NCBI GenBank assembly: GCA_023430565.1
Contig: JAEZAD010000210.1
Span: 10,240 to 74,239 of the forward strand
Length of the DNA: 64,000 nucleotides
Reading direction: 5' to 3'
Origin: Verrucomicrobiota bacterium
Lineage (GTDB): Bacteria > Verrucomicrobiota > Verrucomicrobiia > Opitutales > Opitutaceae
Made by a program: the position numbers and the translations under genes. Positions 33,483 through 42,655 of this stretch are shown here, piece by piece. Every line of letters begins with the position of its first letter. Position 1 is the stretch's first letter. The notes beneath the pieces were generated by a model. The model saw only the letters and a program-made list of their open reading frames with translations. It was not told the DNA's origin and made no database searches.

Positions 33483-34611
33483 GACGCCAAACGGAACGCT
33501 CGTCATGATCCAATCCGATTCACTCAAATCCATGCTGTCTGGTTACTGGACTGGCGGCAAATCTCCGTCTCCGTGCACCGTCACGGATAACAATTTCGTT
33601 CACAAAAGCCTCTCCAACTGGGCCGTGAACTTCGCCGTGGGGTGCTCCCATGCGTGCCGGTTTTGTTACGTCCCGTCATCCAGCACCAACAAACTCGCGC
33701 CCCAGTTGAGGCAACTTGGAGTACACGACCCGGATTCAGATTGGGGTGATTACGTCTTCCTGCGCACCTGGGATGAGAAACGATTCCTAAAGACACTGGC
33801 GGCCGCGGAGACGACTCCGACGACCCAGCTAAAGCCCGACGGAAACCGCGCCATCATGTTATGCTCGACTACCGACCCTTACCAAGTCTTCCGGCATCCG
33901 GATCCAAAAGAACGGGCACACCTCGAAGAGCAGGGACGATTCGTCGTCCGGCGCGCCCTCGAACTTATACGCGATCACTCGACCCTAAACGTCAGAATCC
34001 TGACGCGGAGCCCGCTCGCCCGCCTCGATTTCGTCCTCTTCAAGACCTTCGGCCCGAGGCTCCTCTTCGGGATGTCGCTGCCCACCTTACGCAACGACCT
34101 TTCGAAGATCTACGAGCCCAAAGCTCCGGCACCGAGCGTCCGGCTCCAAACTCTCAAGCAGGCAAAGGACGCGGGCATTCCCATCTTTGTGGCGATGGCA
34201 CCGACCTACCCTGAATCCGACGAAATTGACCTCCGCGCCACGCTCACTGCAATCGCGCAGCTCAATCCGGTCACGGTCTTCCACGAGCCCATCAACATCA
34301 GGGCGGAAAACGTCGAACGAATTGCCAGCCATGCGCGAGCCCTCGCCGTTGAGCCAATGATCGACGTCTTCGCGAATCGTGAATCGTGGCAGTCCTACGC
34401 CCTGGACGCTCTTCACAATGTTGAGCGACTGGCCAACGACGTTGGACTCAAGAATCAACTTCATCTCTGGCCGGACAAATCCCTGGGGACGCAAATAGCG
34501 CTCGTCCGACTGCCGGCGACCGAACGCGCTGCGCATCTTTGCTGGATCGATCACTGGTGGACTCGCATTAGCGCATGGCCGAACAGTGAAGTGCGCCTGG
34601 GCACCTCCTAG
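33439..34611 (+). CDS. Radical SAM protein of the SPL/Rv2578c-like family
   Basis: Up to 390 residues, or 368 from the ATG at 33505. The radical SAM cluster motif is C-x3-C-x2-C in VGCSHACRFCY, at residues about 68-78 of the longer form. Further segments match the SplB-related family: LCSTTDPYQ, VRILTRSPLARLD, FGMSLPTLRNDLSKIYEP, and VFHEPINIRAENV near the barrel end. Enzymes of this group bind a [4Fe-4S] cluster and S-adenosylmethionine; the best known member is spore photoproduct lyase, and most relatives have no known substrate. Its position in accessory DNA suggests a defence or repair role, but this is an inference. Confidence 0.8.
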   Translation: MASNVNGTPSTQLIRTPNGTLVMIQSDSLKSMLSGYWTGGKSPSPCTVTDNNFVHKSLSNWAVNFAVGCSHACRFCYVPSSSTNKLAPQLRQLGVHDPDSDWGDYVFLRTWDEKRFLKTLAAAETTPTTQLKPDGNRAIMLCSTTDPYQVFRHPDPKERAHLEEQGRFVVRRALELIRDHSTLNVRILTRSPLARLDFVLFKTFGPRLLFGMSLPTLRNDLSKIYEPKAPAPSVRLQTLKQAKDAGIPIFVAMAPTYPESDEIDLRATLTAIAQLNPVTVFHEPINIRAENVERIASHARALAVEPMIDVFANRESWQSYALDALHNVERLANDVGLKNQLHLWPDKSLGTQIALVRLPATERAAHLCWIDHWWTRISAWPNSEVRLGTS

Positions 34612-34666
34612 ACTGCGACCTTCCAGAATCGTGGAGACTATCCACAAACTACAATCCGACAAAACA

Positions 34667-34924
34667 ATGCCAAAAAACCCCCTCCTCATAAACCGTCTTC
34701 ATAACATTATCGTCCAACTGGCCCAGACCGGTCTGGAATTTAATGCCGACAGCATTCACGACATTTTCCAGCAGCGTTATGGAATGCCGATCCCGAATCC
34801 ACGCTGCGTCGGAGCTGCAATCACAGGTGTGATGGATAAGATCGAGTTCGTTCGCTATGAAAAGAGCGAGCGTCGTCGCGGTCCCATTTCCGTCTACAGG
34901 CACAAACCACCAGAAGCTTCGTAA
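34667..34924 (+). CDS. Small winged-helix-like hypothetical protein
   Basis: An 85-residue protein from the ATG at 34667. The layout is one helix (LLINRLHNIIVQLAQTG), a second helix (ADSIHDIFQQRYG), then a third (NPRCVGAAITGVMDKIEF), then a strand pair with basic residues (VRYEKSERRRG..SVYRH), which suggests a winged-helix DNA-binding fold. No named family recognised. Confidence 0.5.
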   Translation: MPKNPLLINRLHNIIVQLAQTGLEFNADSIHDIFQQRYGMPIPNPRCVGAAITGVMDKIEFVRYEKSERRRGPISVYRHKPPEAS

Positions 34925-35081
34925 GCGGTCAACTTGGACGTGGTGACGGCTGACGTGGAAATCGCTAGACTCGGGGATGGCTACCATCTCGCCCTCGAAC
35001 AGCGCTTCGATCCCCGAGAAACGCACCGACGGGAAAAGGTAACATTGCACGCCTTCCCTTCGCAGGCTAATAGTCGCCGCC

Positions 35082-35789
35082 GTGGATGAGCGCCCAGCAA
35101 TTTTCATCGATATCGAAGGGTTTGGTTCTCTCTACGGGAAAGAAACAATTGATTCTCTGTGGGGCCTTTCTGATTTGATGGAAGGGATTATTATCCTAGG
35201 CCGCGCCGCATCGGATCTTGGGCTGGCGAGGATCTTTGCGCATCAATTTGGCGACGGCGTAGTCGTCGTTGAGGACAGTGCGGGCAATATGGGCCGTCTT
35301 GCAGCGGTTGGAATGGCACTCCATCAGTATGTTTTGATCAAGGCCGGCCACTTTTGTGGTTCGGCATTGGAAAAGGGCGGGCTCTCAGACGTCGTTGGCT
35401 GTTACCCCAAAGCGGTAACGGAGTCGGATGCACCGGGTCGAGTGATACTCGGCGAGGGGCTGATGACCGTCACGCCCGTAATCGGAACCGCTCTGATCAA
35501 GACGTATAAACTGCTCGGTCGACACCATGGTGGCGTCACGGTAATGCCCATGGCCTATCGCGAGGAGCTGGAGCCTGGCACCGTTGTGATCGAGATGGAC
35601 GGCGTCCTTTACCTCAATTGGATCGAAAGCTCTGGCGAGATTCTTGAAAGTTGTCGGCGCATACTTCGCATCGGCAGCTACGATTGCACGGCAATGCGGA
35701 CGCTGTTCAAGGCGGCAACGAAACGAAATGATTGCCCGCAACAGTGGGTCGATCGAACCGAACCTTTCCTCGGTCCGTGGAAAACGTGA
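35082..35789 (+). CDS. Class III nucleotidyl-cyclase-like protein
   Basis: A 235-residue protein. The first strand reads FIDIEGFGSL, the class III cyclase pattern (DI.GF) with the first metal Asp. A later hairpin reads AHQFGDGVVVVED, matching the GD(A/G) hairpin with the second metal Asp. After it come the equivalents of the R.G...G and G.A...A..LL elements (LIKAGHFCGSALEKGG, GTALIKTYKLLG). Cyclases of this class make cAMP or cGMP, and in Pycsar defence make cCMP or cUMP. The base-selecting residues cannot be read safely. The next gene is an unknown soluble protein, so whether the pair is a signalling defence module is open. A non-catalytic cyclase-homology domain is the alternative. Confidence 0.55.
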   Translation: MDERPAIFIDIEGFGSLYGKETIDSLWGLSDLMEGIIILGRAASDLGLARIFAHQFGDGVVVVEDSAGNMGRLAAVGMALHQYVLIKAGHFCGSALEKGGLSDVVGCYPKAVTESDAPGRVILGEGLMTVTPVIGTALIKTYKLLGRHHGGVTVMPMAYREELEPGTVVIEMDGVLYLNWIESSGEILESCRRILRIGSYDCTAMRTLFKAATKRNDCPQQWVDRTEPFLGPWKT

Positions 35790-35854
35790 ATCCGCTGAAC
35801 CGAAAAGCGTTTCTAAGCGGAAATGTCCCTGACGGCGCCATCCTTGCGTGAGTT

Positions 35855-36448
35855 ATGTCGTCCTTCGCCGAGACAGTCAATCGAGCCCGCCAGCGCTGCA
35901 ACGCGGTGCTTCAGGAGCGCGTCGCGACGAAAAGGTCAGAGGGATGTCAGGTGATCATCGAGCCAGCGCTCTGTGATGCAGCCGGTGCTGTCGTGTGTGC
36001 GCCCGACGGTCTCAAGTTGCCTCTGCGCTACGACCTTGTGCTCAAAGACGCGGCGGGGAAATTCAATCCTGAGAACGCGGATTCGGTTACCATCGGTTTT
36101 GGCGAACCTGTGTTCGTAACTTGGGAGCACAAGCTACGGATCGAGATCCACCGGCTGTGCTGGGACTACATGCAGTTTCAAATTTTCCCCGTACGTGCAG
36201 CATGCGATTGGGAATCACTGCGGAACTGGTTCCTGAAATGGTTTGATCCGAACGACAAGTCATTTGCTCGACCCGATGGGTTATTCGGCGTTGTCCACTT
36301 TTTGTCCGACCCCGAAGTTGACGCCGGAAACGCAAGTCTGTTCGTGGATCTAGGATCAGCGCCAGTCGAAGCGCTAGGTGAGTTATTCGATGCTTTCATC
36401 CTGATCGGCGTAGACCATTGCATCATTGGGAAGCAAAAGAACGTATGA
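35855..36448 (+). CDS. Hypothetical protein next to the cyclase-like gene
   Basis: A 197-residue protein on the same strand, 65 bases after the cyclase-like gene. No transmembrane segment and no known domain are visible. It contains WEHKLRIEIHRLCWDYMQFQ in the middle and a leucine/valine-rich C-terminus (FVDLGSAPVEALGELFDAFILIG). It could be the partner of the cyclase-like protein by position only. Confidence 0.5.
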   Translation: MSSFAETVNRARQRCNAVLQERVATKRSEGCQVIIEPALCDAAGAVVCAPDGLKLPLRYDLVLKDAAGKFNPENADSVTIGFGEPVFVTWEHKLRIEIHRLCWDYMQFQIFPVRAACDWESLRNWFLKWFDPNDKSFARPDGLFGVVHFLSDPEVDAGNASLFVDLGSAPVEALGELFDAFILIGVDHCIIGKQKNV

Positions 36449-36765
36449 CAAATTCACGCGGCCCGACGGTCGGTCTAGTACATGACAACCGCCACCGCTC
36501 GATCTGCCGCTGCCCGAGTATGAGCGGCGTCACTGGGGCATTCGCTTCCCATGGTGGTGCTGGTGGCCTCGGCTGCGCGTCGACGCTCACACAGGGCAGC
36601 CGTAGCGACAGACCCGAGGGCGCGGCAGAATTATCGTTGAAAGCGATCAACTGCCCGATCCTGAACCGCCGCAGTTTGATCCGATTACGCTGTGGCGCTG
36701 CACGTCGAGGTTCCGAACCAGGCTTGGCAGGCCTGTGCGAATGCGGCTGTATGTAGCTTTCCTCC
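36449..36765 (+). other. No supportable gene
   Basis: The 317 bases before hen1 hold only short frames. One plus-strand frame reads DLPLPEYERRHWGIRFPWWC and then stops after a further 15 residues; it has protein-like composition but no start and may be a gene remnant. No convincing promoter or terminator was seen. Confidence 0.35.
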
Positions 36766-38163
36766 ATGCTCCTCACGCTGACAACGACCTACAGCCCAGC
36801 CACTGATCTGGGATATCTGTTGCGGAAAAACCCATCGAGGCCGCAGTCGTTCAACCTGAGCTTCGGCACGGCGCACGTAATCTATCCGGAGGCTACGAAC
36901 GAGCGCTGCACGTGTGCGCTGTTGGTCGAGGTCGATCCGGTGGGGCTTGTTCGAAACCGAAAAGGTCCAAGTGGAGAAGGGCTCCTGGACCAGTATGTGA
37001 ACGACCGTCCCTACGCCGCATCATCGTTCTTGAGCGTGGCAATCGCTGACGTCTTCGGCACGGCGCTTTCAGGCGTGAGCAAAGACCGGCCTGACTTGGT
37101 CGAAAAGCCGATTCCGCTCGAAGCGGAAATTCCCGTAGTGCCTTGTCGCGGCGGCGAGGGTTTTTTGCGTGGTCTGTTCGAGCCGTTGGGCTACACGGTG
37201 ACGGCCGAGCAATTGCCGTTGGACGAAGAATTCCCTCAGTGGGGATCGAGTCGTTACTATCGAATCAAGCTCTCCGGCTGCATTCCCCTGCATGTTTTGC
37301 TGAGTCACCTTTACGTGCTCCTGCCTGTGCTCGATAACGATAAGCACTACTGGGTCGGAGACGACGAGGTGGAGAAACTGCTTCGTCACGGCGAGGGCTG
37401 GCTATCAAATCACCCTCAGCGGGAGGTCATCACTCGGCGTTATCTGAAACATCAAAGGAGCCTCTTCACCGATGCACTGGCCCGTCTGATCGACGAGAGC
37501 GACCCCGAGCCGGACGCGGTTGCAGTCGCCCATGCCCAGGAAGAGGCCGAAATCGAGCGAACGCTAAGCCTGAACGACCAGCGAATGGGGGCCGTGCTGG
37601 CAGCGCTGCTGGCATCCAACGCGACGTCTGTTCTCGATCTCGGTTGCGGTGAAGGCCGACTCCTCAAGCTGTTATTGAAGGAGCGTCAAATCACCCGCGT
37701 GGTCGGTGTAGATGTTTCACATCGGGTCCTCGAATCTGCGGCCGAGAACCTGAACTTGGATCGATTGCCACCCATGGTGAAGGAGAAGATTCAGCTTCTC
37801 CACGGGTCGTTGATGTATCGCGACGCCCGCTTAGCAGGCTTCGATGCCGCATCCGTTGTCGAGGTGATCGAGCACCTCGACCCACCGCGTTTGGCAGCTT
37901 TCGAGCGAGTGGTGTTTGAGTTCGCCAAACCCGGCACCGTCGTGGTGACGACCCCCAACAGCGAATACAACGTGAAGTGGGAAACGCTCCCCGCCGGACA
38001 GTTCCGGCACAAGGACCATCGGTTCGAATGGAACCGCATCCAGTTCCAGTCGTGGGCGAATGGCATTGCAGAGCGCTTCGGCTACCGTGTTCGGTTTGGA
38101 TCAATCGGCCCGGAGGATCTTGTCGTCGGATCTCCCACTCAAATGGCGGTCTTCTCACGGTGA
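36766..38163 (+). CDS. hen1: Bacterial Hen1, RNA 3'-terminal ribose 2'-O-methyltransferase
   Basis: A 465-residue protein. The N-terminal half (1 to about 240) is the bacterial Hen1-specific domain that activates Pnkp: LTLTTTYSPATDLGYLLRKNP, AHVIYPEA, and DRPYAASSFLSVA. The C-terminal half is a methyltransferase with motif I VLDLGCGEGRLL near 289, VVEVIEHLD with the metal-binding Glu/Glu/His near 368, TTPNSEYN near 403, and HRFEW with a further metal-binding His. It methylates the 2'-hydroxyl at the 3' end of cut RNA before Pnkp seals it, protecting the site against recutting by ribotoxins. Its stop overlaps the GTG start of pnkp (GTGA). Confidence 0.95.
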   Translation: MLLTLTTTYSPATDLGYLLRKNPSRPQSFNLSFGTAHVIYPEATNERCTCALLVEVDPVGLVRNRKGPSGEGLLDQYVNDRPYAASSFLSVAIADVFGTALSGVSKDRPDLVEKPIPLEAEIPVVPCRGGEGFLRGLFEPLGYTVTAEQLPLDEEFPQWGSSRYYRIKLSGCIPLHVLLSHLYVLLPVLDNDKHYWVGDDEVEKLLRHGEGWLSNHPQREVITRRYLKHQRSLFTDALARLIDESDPEPDAVAVAHAQEEAEIERTLSLNDQRMGAVLAALLASNATSVLDLGCGEGRLLKLLLKERQITRVVGVDVSHRVLESAAENLNLDRLPPMVKEKIQLLHGSLMYRDARLAGFDAASVVEVIEHLDPPRLAAFERVVFEFAKPGTVVVTTPNSEYNVKWETLPAGQFRHKDHRFEWNRIQFQSWANGIAERFGYRVRFGSIGPEDLVVGSPTQMAVFSR

Positions 38164-40703
38164 AAATCACGATTCCAGAACTCTCGCTCGTCGTCCTCGT
38201 TGGTGTGTCCGGCTCGGGCAAGAGCACGTTCGGCCGGCACCACTTCAAGCCGACCGAGATCCTGTCGTCGGACTTTTGCCGCGGGCTGGTATCCGACGAT
38301 GAGAACAACCAAGCCGCCACCAAGGACGCCTTTGAAATCCTGAACTTCATTGCGCGGAAGCGTCTCGCGGCAGGCAAACTCACAGTCGTCGACGCCACCA
38401 ACGTTCAGCCGGAAGCCCGCAAGCCGCTGGTCCAATTGGCGCGTGATTTCCACTGCTTGCCGGTAGCCATCGTGTTGAATGTTCCGGAGCGCACCGCTCA
38501 CGACCGAAACGCGTCGCGTCCGGATCGGAACTTTGGCCCACACGTGGTCCGGCAGCAGATGCAGCAATTGCACCGATCCCTGCGCAATCTGGAACGGGAG
38601 GGGTTCCGTCACGTATTCAATCTTCGCACACCGGAAGAAATCGATGCCGTTACTATCGAACGTCAGCCGCTTTGGAACAACCTCAAGCACGAGCAAGGAC
38701 CATTCGACATCATCGGGGATGTGCACGGGTGCTTCGACGAGTTGGTCGAGTTAGTCCGATCGCTGCACTATTCAGTCGACACCGATACGCTCAAGATCAC
38801 GCCGCCCGCCGGTCGGAAACTGGTCTTCGTCGGCGATTTGGTGGACCGAGGTCCAAGGATTCCACAGGTGCTCAAGCTCGTGATGAACGCTGTGGCCGAC
38901 AACGTGGCGCTGTGCGTGCCCGGTAATCACGACGTAAAGCTCATGCGCAAACTGTGCGGGCGGGATGTGCAGATCACCCACGGATTGGCCGACTCACTGG
39001 CCCAACTGGAAGGTGAAACGGAGGACTTTCGCACGAAAGTCGCCGAGTTCATCGACGATCTCGTGAGTCACTACGTGCTGGACGGCGGACGGCTTGTGGT
39101 CGCGCACGCCGGCATGAAGGAATCGATGCAGGGGCGCGGATCGGGAGCGGTGCGTGACTTCGCCCTTTTCGGTGAGACCACCGGCGAGACCGACGAATTC
39201 GGCCTGCCGGTCCGGTATAACTGGGCGGCCGAGTATCGCGGTCAGGCCATGGTTGTATATGGCCACACGCCGGTGCCGCAGCCGGAATGGCTAAACCGCA
39301 CGCTCAACATCGACACGGGATGCGTCTTCGGCGGCCGACTCACCGCGCTGCGTTATCCCGAGAAGGAAATCGTTTCGGTGCCTGCGCTTCGGACCTATGC
39401 TGAGCCCAAACGTCCCTTCCTCACACCCGACGCGCAGGCCCCCACGCTCGACGCGCAACAACAGCACGACGACCTGCTCGACTTGGCTGACGTCATGGGC
39501 AAACGGATCGTCGGCACGCGCCTGCACCACAATGTCACGATTCGGGAGGAGAACGCCACGGCTGCGCTTGAGGTGATGAGCCGGTTTGCGGCGAATCCCA
39601 AATGGCTGATCTATCTGCCGCCGACCATGTCTCCTTGCGAAACCAGCAAGGAAGCCGGCCTGCTGGAACATCCAGCCGAGGCCTTCGCGTATTATCGGCA
39701 CGAGAGTATCGGCCGCGTAATTTGCGAGCAGAAGCACATGGGCTCTCGGGCCGTGGTCATCGTTTGCCGGGATAACGGTGTAGCTAGGAAACGCTTTGGC
39801 GTTGTCGCTGACGAGATCGGCATCTGCTACACCCGCACGGGACGTCGCTTTTTCAACGACGAGAAGTTTGAGCGCCCCTTTCTTGAGCGCGTGAACACAG
39901 CCGTCACCCGCGCTGGCCTTTGGGATGAGCTGGGGACTGATTGGGTCTGCCTCGATTGTGAGCTGATGCCTTGGTCCGCCAAGGCCCAGGCGCTTTTGCA
40001 GGAGCAGTACGCGCCTGTGGGTGTTGCTGCGACAACGATGCTGAGCCGCTCAACGGAGTTATTGCAGCAGGCAAACGGGCGAGGCCTGTCTGTGGAGGGC
40101 TTACTGGGTCGCACAACCCAGCGGCAAGAGATGGCGGACGCATACGTTGCCGCCTACCGCCAGTATTGCTGGCCCGTTTCATCCGTGGATGACCTCAAAC
40201 TGGCGCCTTTTCACCTGCTTGCGACGGAGGGACACGTGCATGTCGACAAATCGCACGCCTGGCACATGGACACGCTCGCCAAGCTGGCCGGCGGCATCCT
40301 GATTTCGACCAATCACCGCTTCGTTGATGTCACTGACGAAGCCAGTGTGGCCGACGGAATCCGCTGGTGGCAGGAGCTGACCGGTGGAGGTGGCGAAGGC
40401 ATGGTCGTGAAACCTGCCGACTTCATCGCTCGCGGCCGTCGCGGTCTGCTTCAACCAGCCGTGAAATGCCGTGGTCCGGAATACCTGCGAATCATCTACG
40501 GTCCAGAATACACCGCCCCAGAAAATCTCGAACGCCTCCGCGCCCGCGGCCTGCAAGCCAAGCGGTCGCTGGCCCTGCGGGAGTTTGCACTAGGTGCAGA
40601 AGGCTTAGAACGCTTCGTCCGTAAAGAACCCCTGCGCCGAGTGCACGAATGCGTTTTCGGCGTGCTCGCACTGGAAAGCGAGCCCGTGGATCCGCGGCTC
40701 TAA
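38160..40703 (+). CDS. pnkp: Bacterial Pnkp: RNA 5' kinase, 2',3' phosphatase and adenylyltransferase
   Basis: An 847-residue protein from the GTG at 38160, which overlaps the hen1 stop; the usual length is about 850. Residues 1 to about 165 are the P-loop kinase (GVSGSGKST at 14-22, then VDATN). Residues about 180-475 are the metallophosphoesterase (GDVHG, GDLVDRG, GNHD, and later YGHTPV). From about 480 to the end is the ligase-type adenylyltransferase, with the nucleotidyl-lysine motif KHMGSR, then CLDCELMPW and later GMVVKP. With Hen1 it repairs RNAs such as tRNAs cut by anticodon nucleases or toxins. It is followed after 27 bases by a DUF2971/AbiGi-like gene. Confidence 0.95.
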   Translation: MKITIPELSLVVLVGVSGSGKSTFGRHHFKPTEILSSDFCRGLVSDDENNQAATKDAFEILNFIARKRLAAGKLTVVDATNVQPEARKPLVQLARDFHCLPVAIVLNVPERTAHDRNASRPDRNFGPHVVRQQMQQLHRSLRNLEREGFRHVFNLRTPEEIDAVTIERQPLWNNLKHEQGPFDIIGDVHGCFDELVELVRSLHYSVDTDTLKITPPAGRKLVFVGDLVDRGPRIPQVLKLVMNAVADNVALCVPGNHDVKLMRKLCGRDVQITHGLADSLAQLEGETEDFRTKVAEFIDDLVSHYVLDGGRLVVAHAGMKESMQGRGSGAVRDFALFGETTGETDEFGLPVRYNWAAEYRGQAMVVYGHTPVPQPEWLNRTLNIDTGCVFGGRLTALRYPEKEIVSVPALRTYAEPKRPFLTPDAQAPTLDAQQQHDDLLDLADVMGKRIVGTRLHHNVTIREENATAALEVMSRFAANPKWLIYLPPTMSPCETSKEAGLLEHPAEAFAYYRHESIGRVICEQKHMGSRAVVIVCRDNGVARKRFGVVADEIGICYTRTGRRFFNDEKFERPFLERVNTAVTRAGLWDELGTDWVCLDCELMPWSAKAQALLQEQYAPVGVAATTMLSRSTELLQQANGRGLSVEGLLGRTTQRQEMADAYVAAYRQYCWPVSSVDDLKLAPFHLLATEGHVHVDKSHAWHMDTLAKLAGGILISTNHRFVDVTDEASVADGIRWWQELTGGGGEGMVVKPADFIARGRRGLLQPAVKCRGPEYLRIIYGPEYTAPENLERLRARGLQAKRSLALREFALGAEGLERFVRKEPLRRVHECVFGVLALESEPVDPRL

Positions 40704-40730
40704 GTAGCCTCATCTGCGCCTTTCTTAAAT

Positions 40731-41489
40731 ATGCCGAGGAAACCCATCCATAGAGACGACTTCTCGCGATTTGTCGTGCATCTCACGCGTGATACCGACG
40801 AGGGCGCAGCTTCGGACAATTTGTTGAAAATTCTGGAGCAGAAGACAATTGAGGCCCGCAACCCTCACTGCCTGTTCATCAAGAAAATCAAAACTGGCAA
40901 ATTCGACGACAAGCTTCAGCGGGCGTTTAACACCGTCTGCTTTACCGAAGCACCATTGAATCAAATCCGATTCATGGTTGCCGACATTCCCGGCCGAAGC
41001 ATTCGCTTGAAACCTTTCGGGCTCGTTTTCCGGCGATCATCAGTGATCGAGGCCGGCGCGTGCCCCGCGCTCTATCTCAACGGGGTCGGGGCAAATCATG
41101 CTAAGTTTCTTCAGCGCCGATTCGACCGCGACTTCACTGGCATCCGCACCGTCCAAGAGTTGCGCCGAAAGATGGCCACCGAAAGCGAGGACGTCTTGGC
41201 TTTCTATTCGTTGTGTAATCTGATCAGCCCCTACTATGATTTCTCATGGGAGCGGGAGTGGCGCCACCGCGGCGACTTTCAGTTCAAATATTACCAGATC
41301 GTCGCGATAATCACCGGCAGCACCCTGCCATTCAAAGAGAAGATGGAGAGCAAGTTGCCTGAAGCGAAACTCAAGGACCTTCGCAAGGTTCCCTTGATCA
41401 ACCCGGATTGGAATTACGAACGCGTGATCAGCGAGATGTCCCAGCTGCTAAAAGCCACCTACAAATCCTTCGCCGAGAAATCAGTCTAG
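40731..41489 (+). CDS. DUF2971/AbiGi-like protein downstream of the RNA repair genes
   Basis: A 252-residue protein. The N-terminus reads FVVHLTRDTD, then DNLLKILEQKTIEA, and later NTVCFTEAPL, GLVFRRSSVIEAGACPALYL, and FSWEREWRHRG. This is the general pattern of DUF2971 and of the AbiGi abortive-infection family (H.TR...L..IL....., CF.E.P., YG..F.+......PV.Y). These proteins resemble the ADP-ribosyltransferase-like fold in outline, but activity is unknown. It starts 27 bases after pnkp and is probably co-transcribed, so a role in the same stress or phage response is likely. Confidence 0.5.
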   Translation: MPRKPIHRDDFSRFVVHLTRDTDEGAASDNLLKILEQKTIEARNPHCLFIKKIKTGKFDDKLQRAFNTVCFTEAPLNQIRFMVADIPGRSIRLKPFGLVFRRSSVIEAGACPALYLNGVGANHAKFLQRRFDRDFTGIRTVQELRRKMATESEDVLAFYSLCNLISPYYDFSWEREWRHRGDFQFKYYQIVAIITGSTLPFKEKMESKLPEAKLKDLRKVPLINPDWNYERVISEMSQLLKATYKSFAEKSV

Positions 41490-41588
41490 GTTTGGCGCGC
41501 TTCGTTAATCAGCCCACGGATGCTAAGCCGTTCGTATGGTTGAGGAATCAGTCGATCTGTTCAGTCGAAAGCTGCTGTAGCCAATCCC

Positions 41589-41856
41589 ATGCCCCGCTTC
41601 GCCGTAGGTGACCTACTCGTAGATCTTGAACTGCCGGCACATCTTCAGTGCTGCTATGAGTATTCCGGCGCTCTACTGGCCAACGACATTTCGGACCGAT
41701 TCGCGATTCGGTTCAGGTGTTCGACCTCGCAGGGTCACAGCGCCCATGGCTTGAGCATCACCGGGCACTTCTCCGTCGGGCGTGCAAGCGCTTGCGGATA
41801 CTGTCGACAAGTTCGCCAAAGACTGGGGTGTGAAATCGGATGAGACGGCTCCCTAG
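41589..41856 (+). pseudogene. Probable frameshifted short gene
   Basis: One frame starts at 41589 (MPRFAVGDLLVDLELPAHL) and stops at 41843. The next frame ends with a very protein-like tail, VQALADTVDKFAKDWGVKSD, stopping at 41854-41856. The two could be one gene split by a one-base insertion or two-base deletion. The neighbouring SUFU gene is shifted in the same direction. No family recognised. The 99 bases from 41490 hold nothing clear. Confidence 0.35.
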
Positions 41857-41910
41857 TTGGGCGTTTTGGAAGAAGCGCCGCAGCTGAACAGTTACCGACA
41901 ACTTACCGCC

Positions 41911-42645
41911 ATGAGTCACAAACGAACGTTCGAAGAATTGGGGGCCGCTTTTCCGCTATTCGACGCGCCACCAACTGACGCCGTGGATTTCGTGCCCGAG
42001 GGCGAATGTTCGATGTGTGGGAAAAGGCATGCCGTATGTTTCGAACTCGGCATTGGCTCGGACGTGGTGATGAAGTGCGCATCGTGTGGGGCCGAAAACG
42101 GGCTTGATGCGGATGATCGCTGCGATGGGAACTGTCACGCCTGCGGCGCCGGCATAGCGTTTCCACCTATACCCGAAGAGCGCATCCTTTGCTGTTACAC
42201 CTGCCTGAGAGCAGGTCGCGCAGCGATAACGAAGGATACCGCGTTCGGGATGATTTCGTTCGACCAAGTCGCGGAAGGATTGACGCACGGCGTGCCCAAA
42301 CTGAAACGCAGCGATTTTGATGTCGTGAAGACTGACTCTGGTTGGGATCGGGTTCGTCTGCCGACGGAAATGATGCTGGAACTGGTGCGGACACCGACCT
42401 ACGCGACGATTCAAGGCGAGTGCTGGCAGTTCTGCTGTCGCCGGCCCATGGTGTTCATCGGAACTTGGTCGAGAGCGGACTTTGCGGCGCGGGCTCCCGA
42501 CAGTAACGGACAGAATTTCTTTAACGAGGTGGTGCAGGACGTTGTTCCCGGGCTCTGGGAAGATCAACTTCACGATGAAACTGGGGTGTATGTCTTCCGT
42601 TGCCCGACATGCCGCCGACTCACCGGGCACTGGGATCTAGCCTAA
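41911..42645 (+). CDS. CbrC family protein (UPF0167)
   Basis: A 244-residue protein from the ATG at 41911. The layout matches CbrC: FPLFDAPPTD near the start, the zinc-binding ECSMCGK, then CASCG and CHACG (an extra insert compared with the short family form), CCYTCLRAG, and then RTPTYATIQGECWQFCCRRP, which is the family RTPGY..WQ.E.W..CC. E. coli CbrC was linked to colicin E2 tolerance, and relatives occur in toxin-immunity gene clusters. Its neighbours, a SUFU-type gene and an HNH gene, fit such a cluster. Confidence 0.75.
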   Translation: MSHKRTFEELGAAFPLFDAPPTDAVDFVPEGECSMCGKRHAVCFELGIGSDVVMKCASCGAENGLDADDRCDGNCHACGAGIAFPPIPEERILCCYTCLRAGRAAITKDTAFGMISFDQVAEGLTHGVPKLKRSDFDVVKTDSGWDRVRLPTEMMLELVRTPTYATIQGECWQFCCRRPMVFIGTWSRADFAARAPDSNGQNFFNEVVQDVVPGLWEDQLHDETGVYVFRCPTCRRLTGHWDLA

Positions 42646-42655
42646 GAAAACAAGA

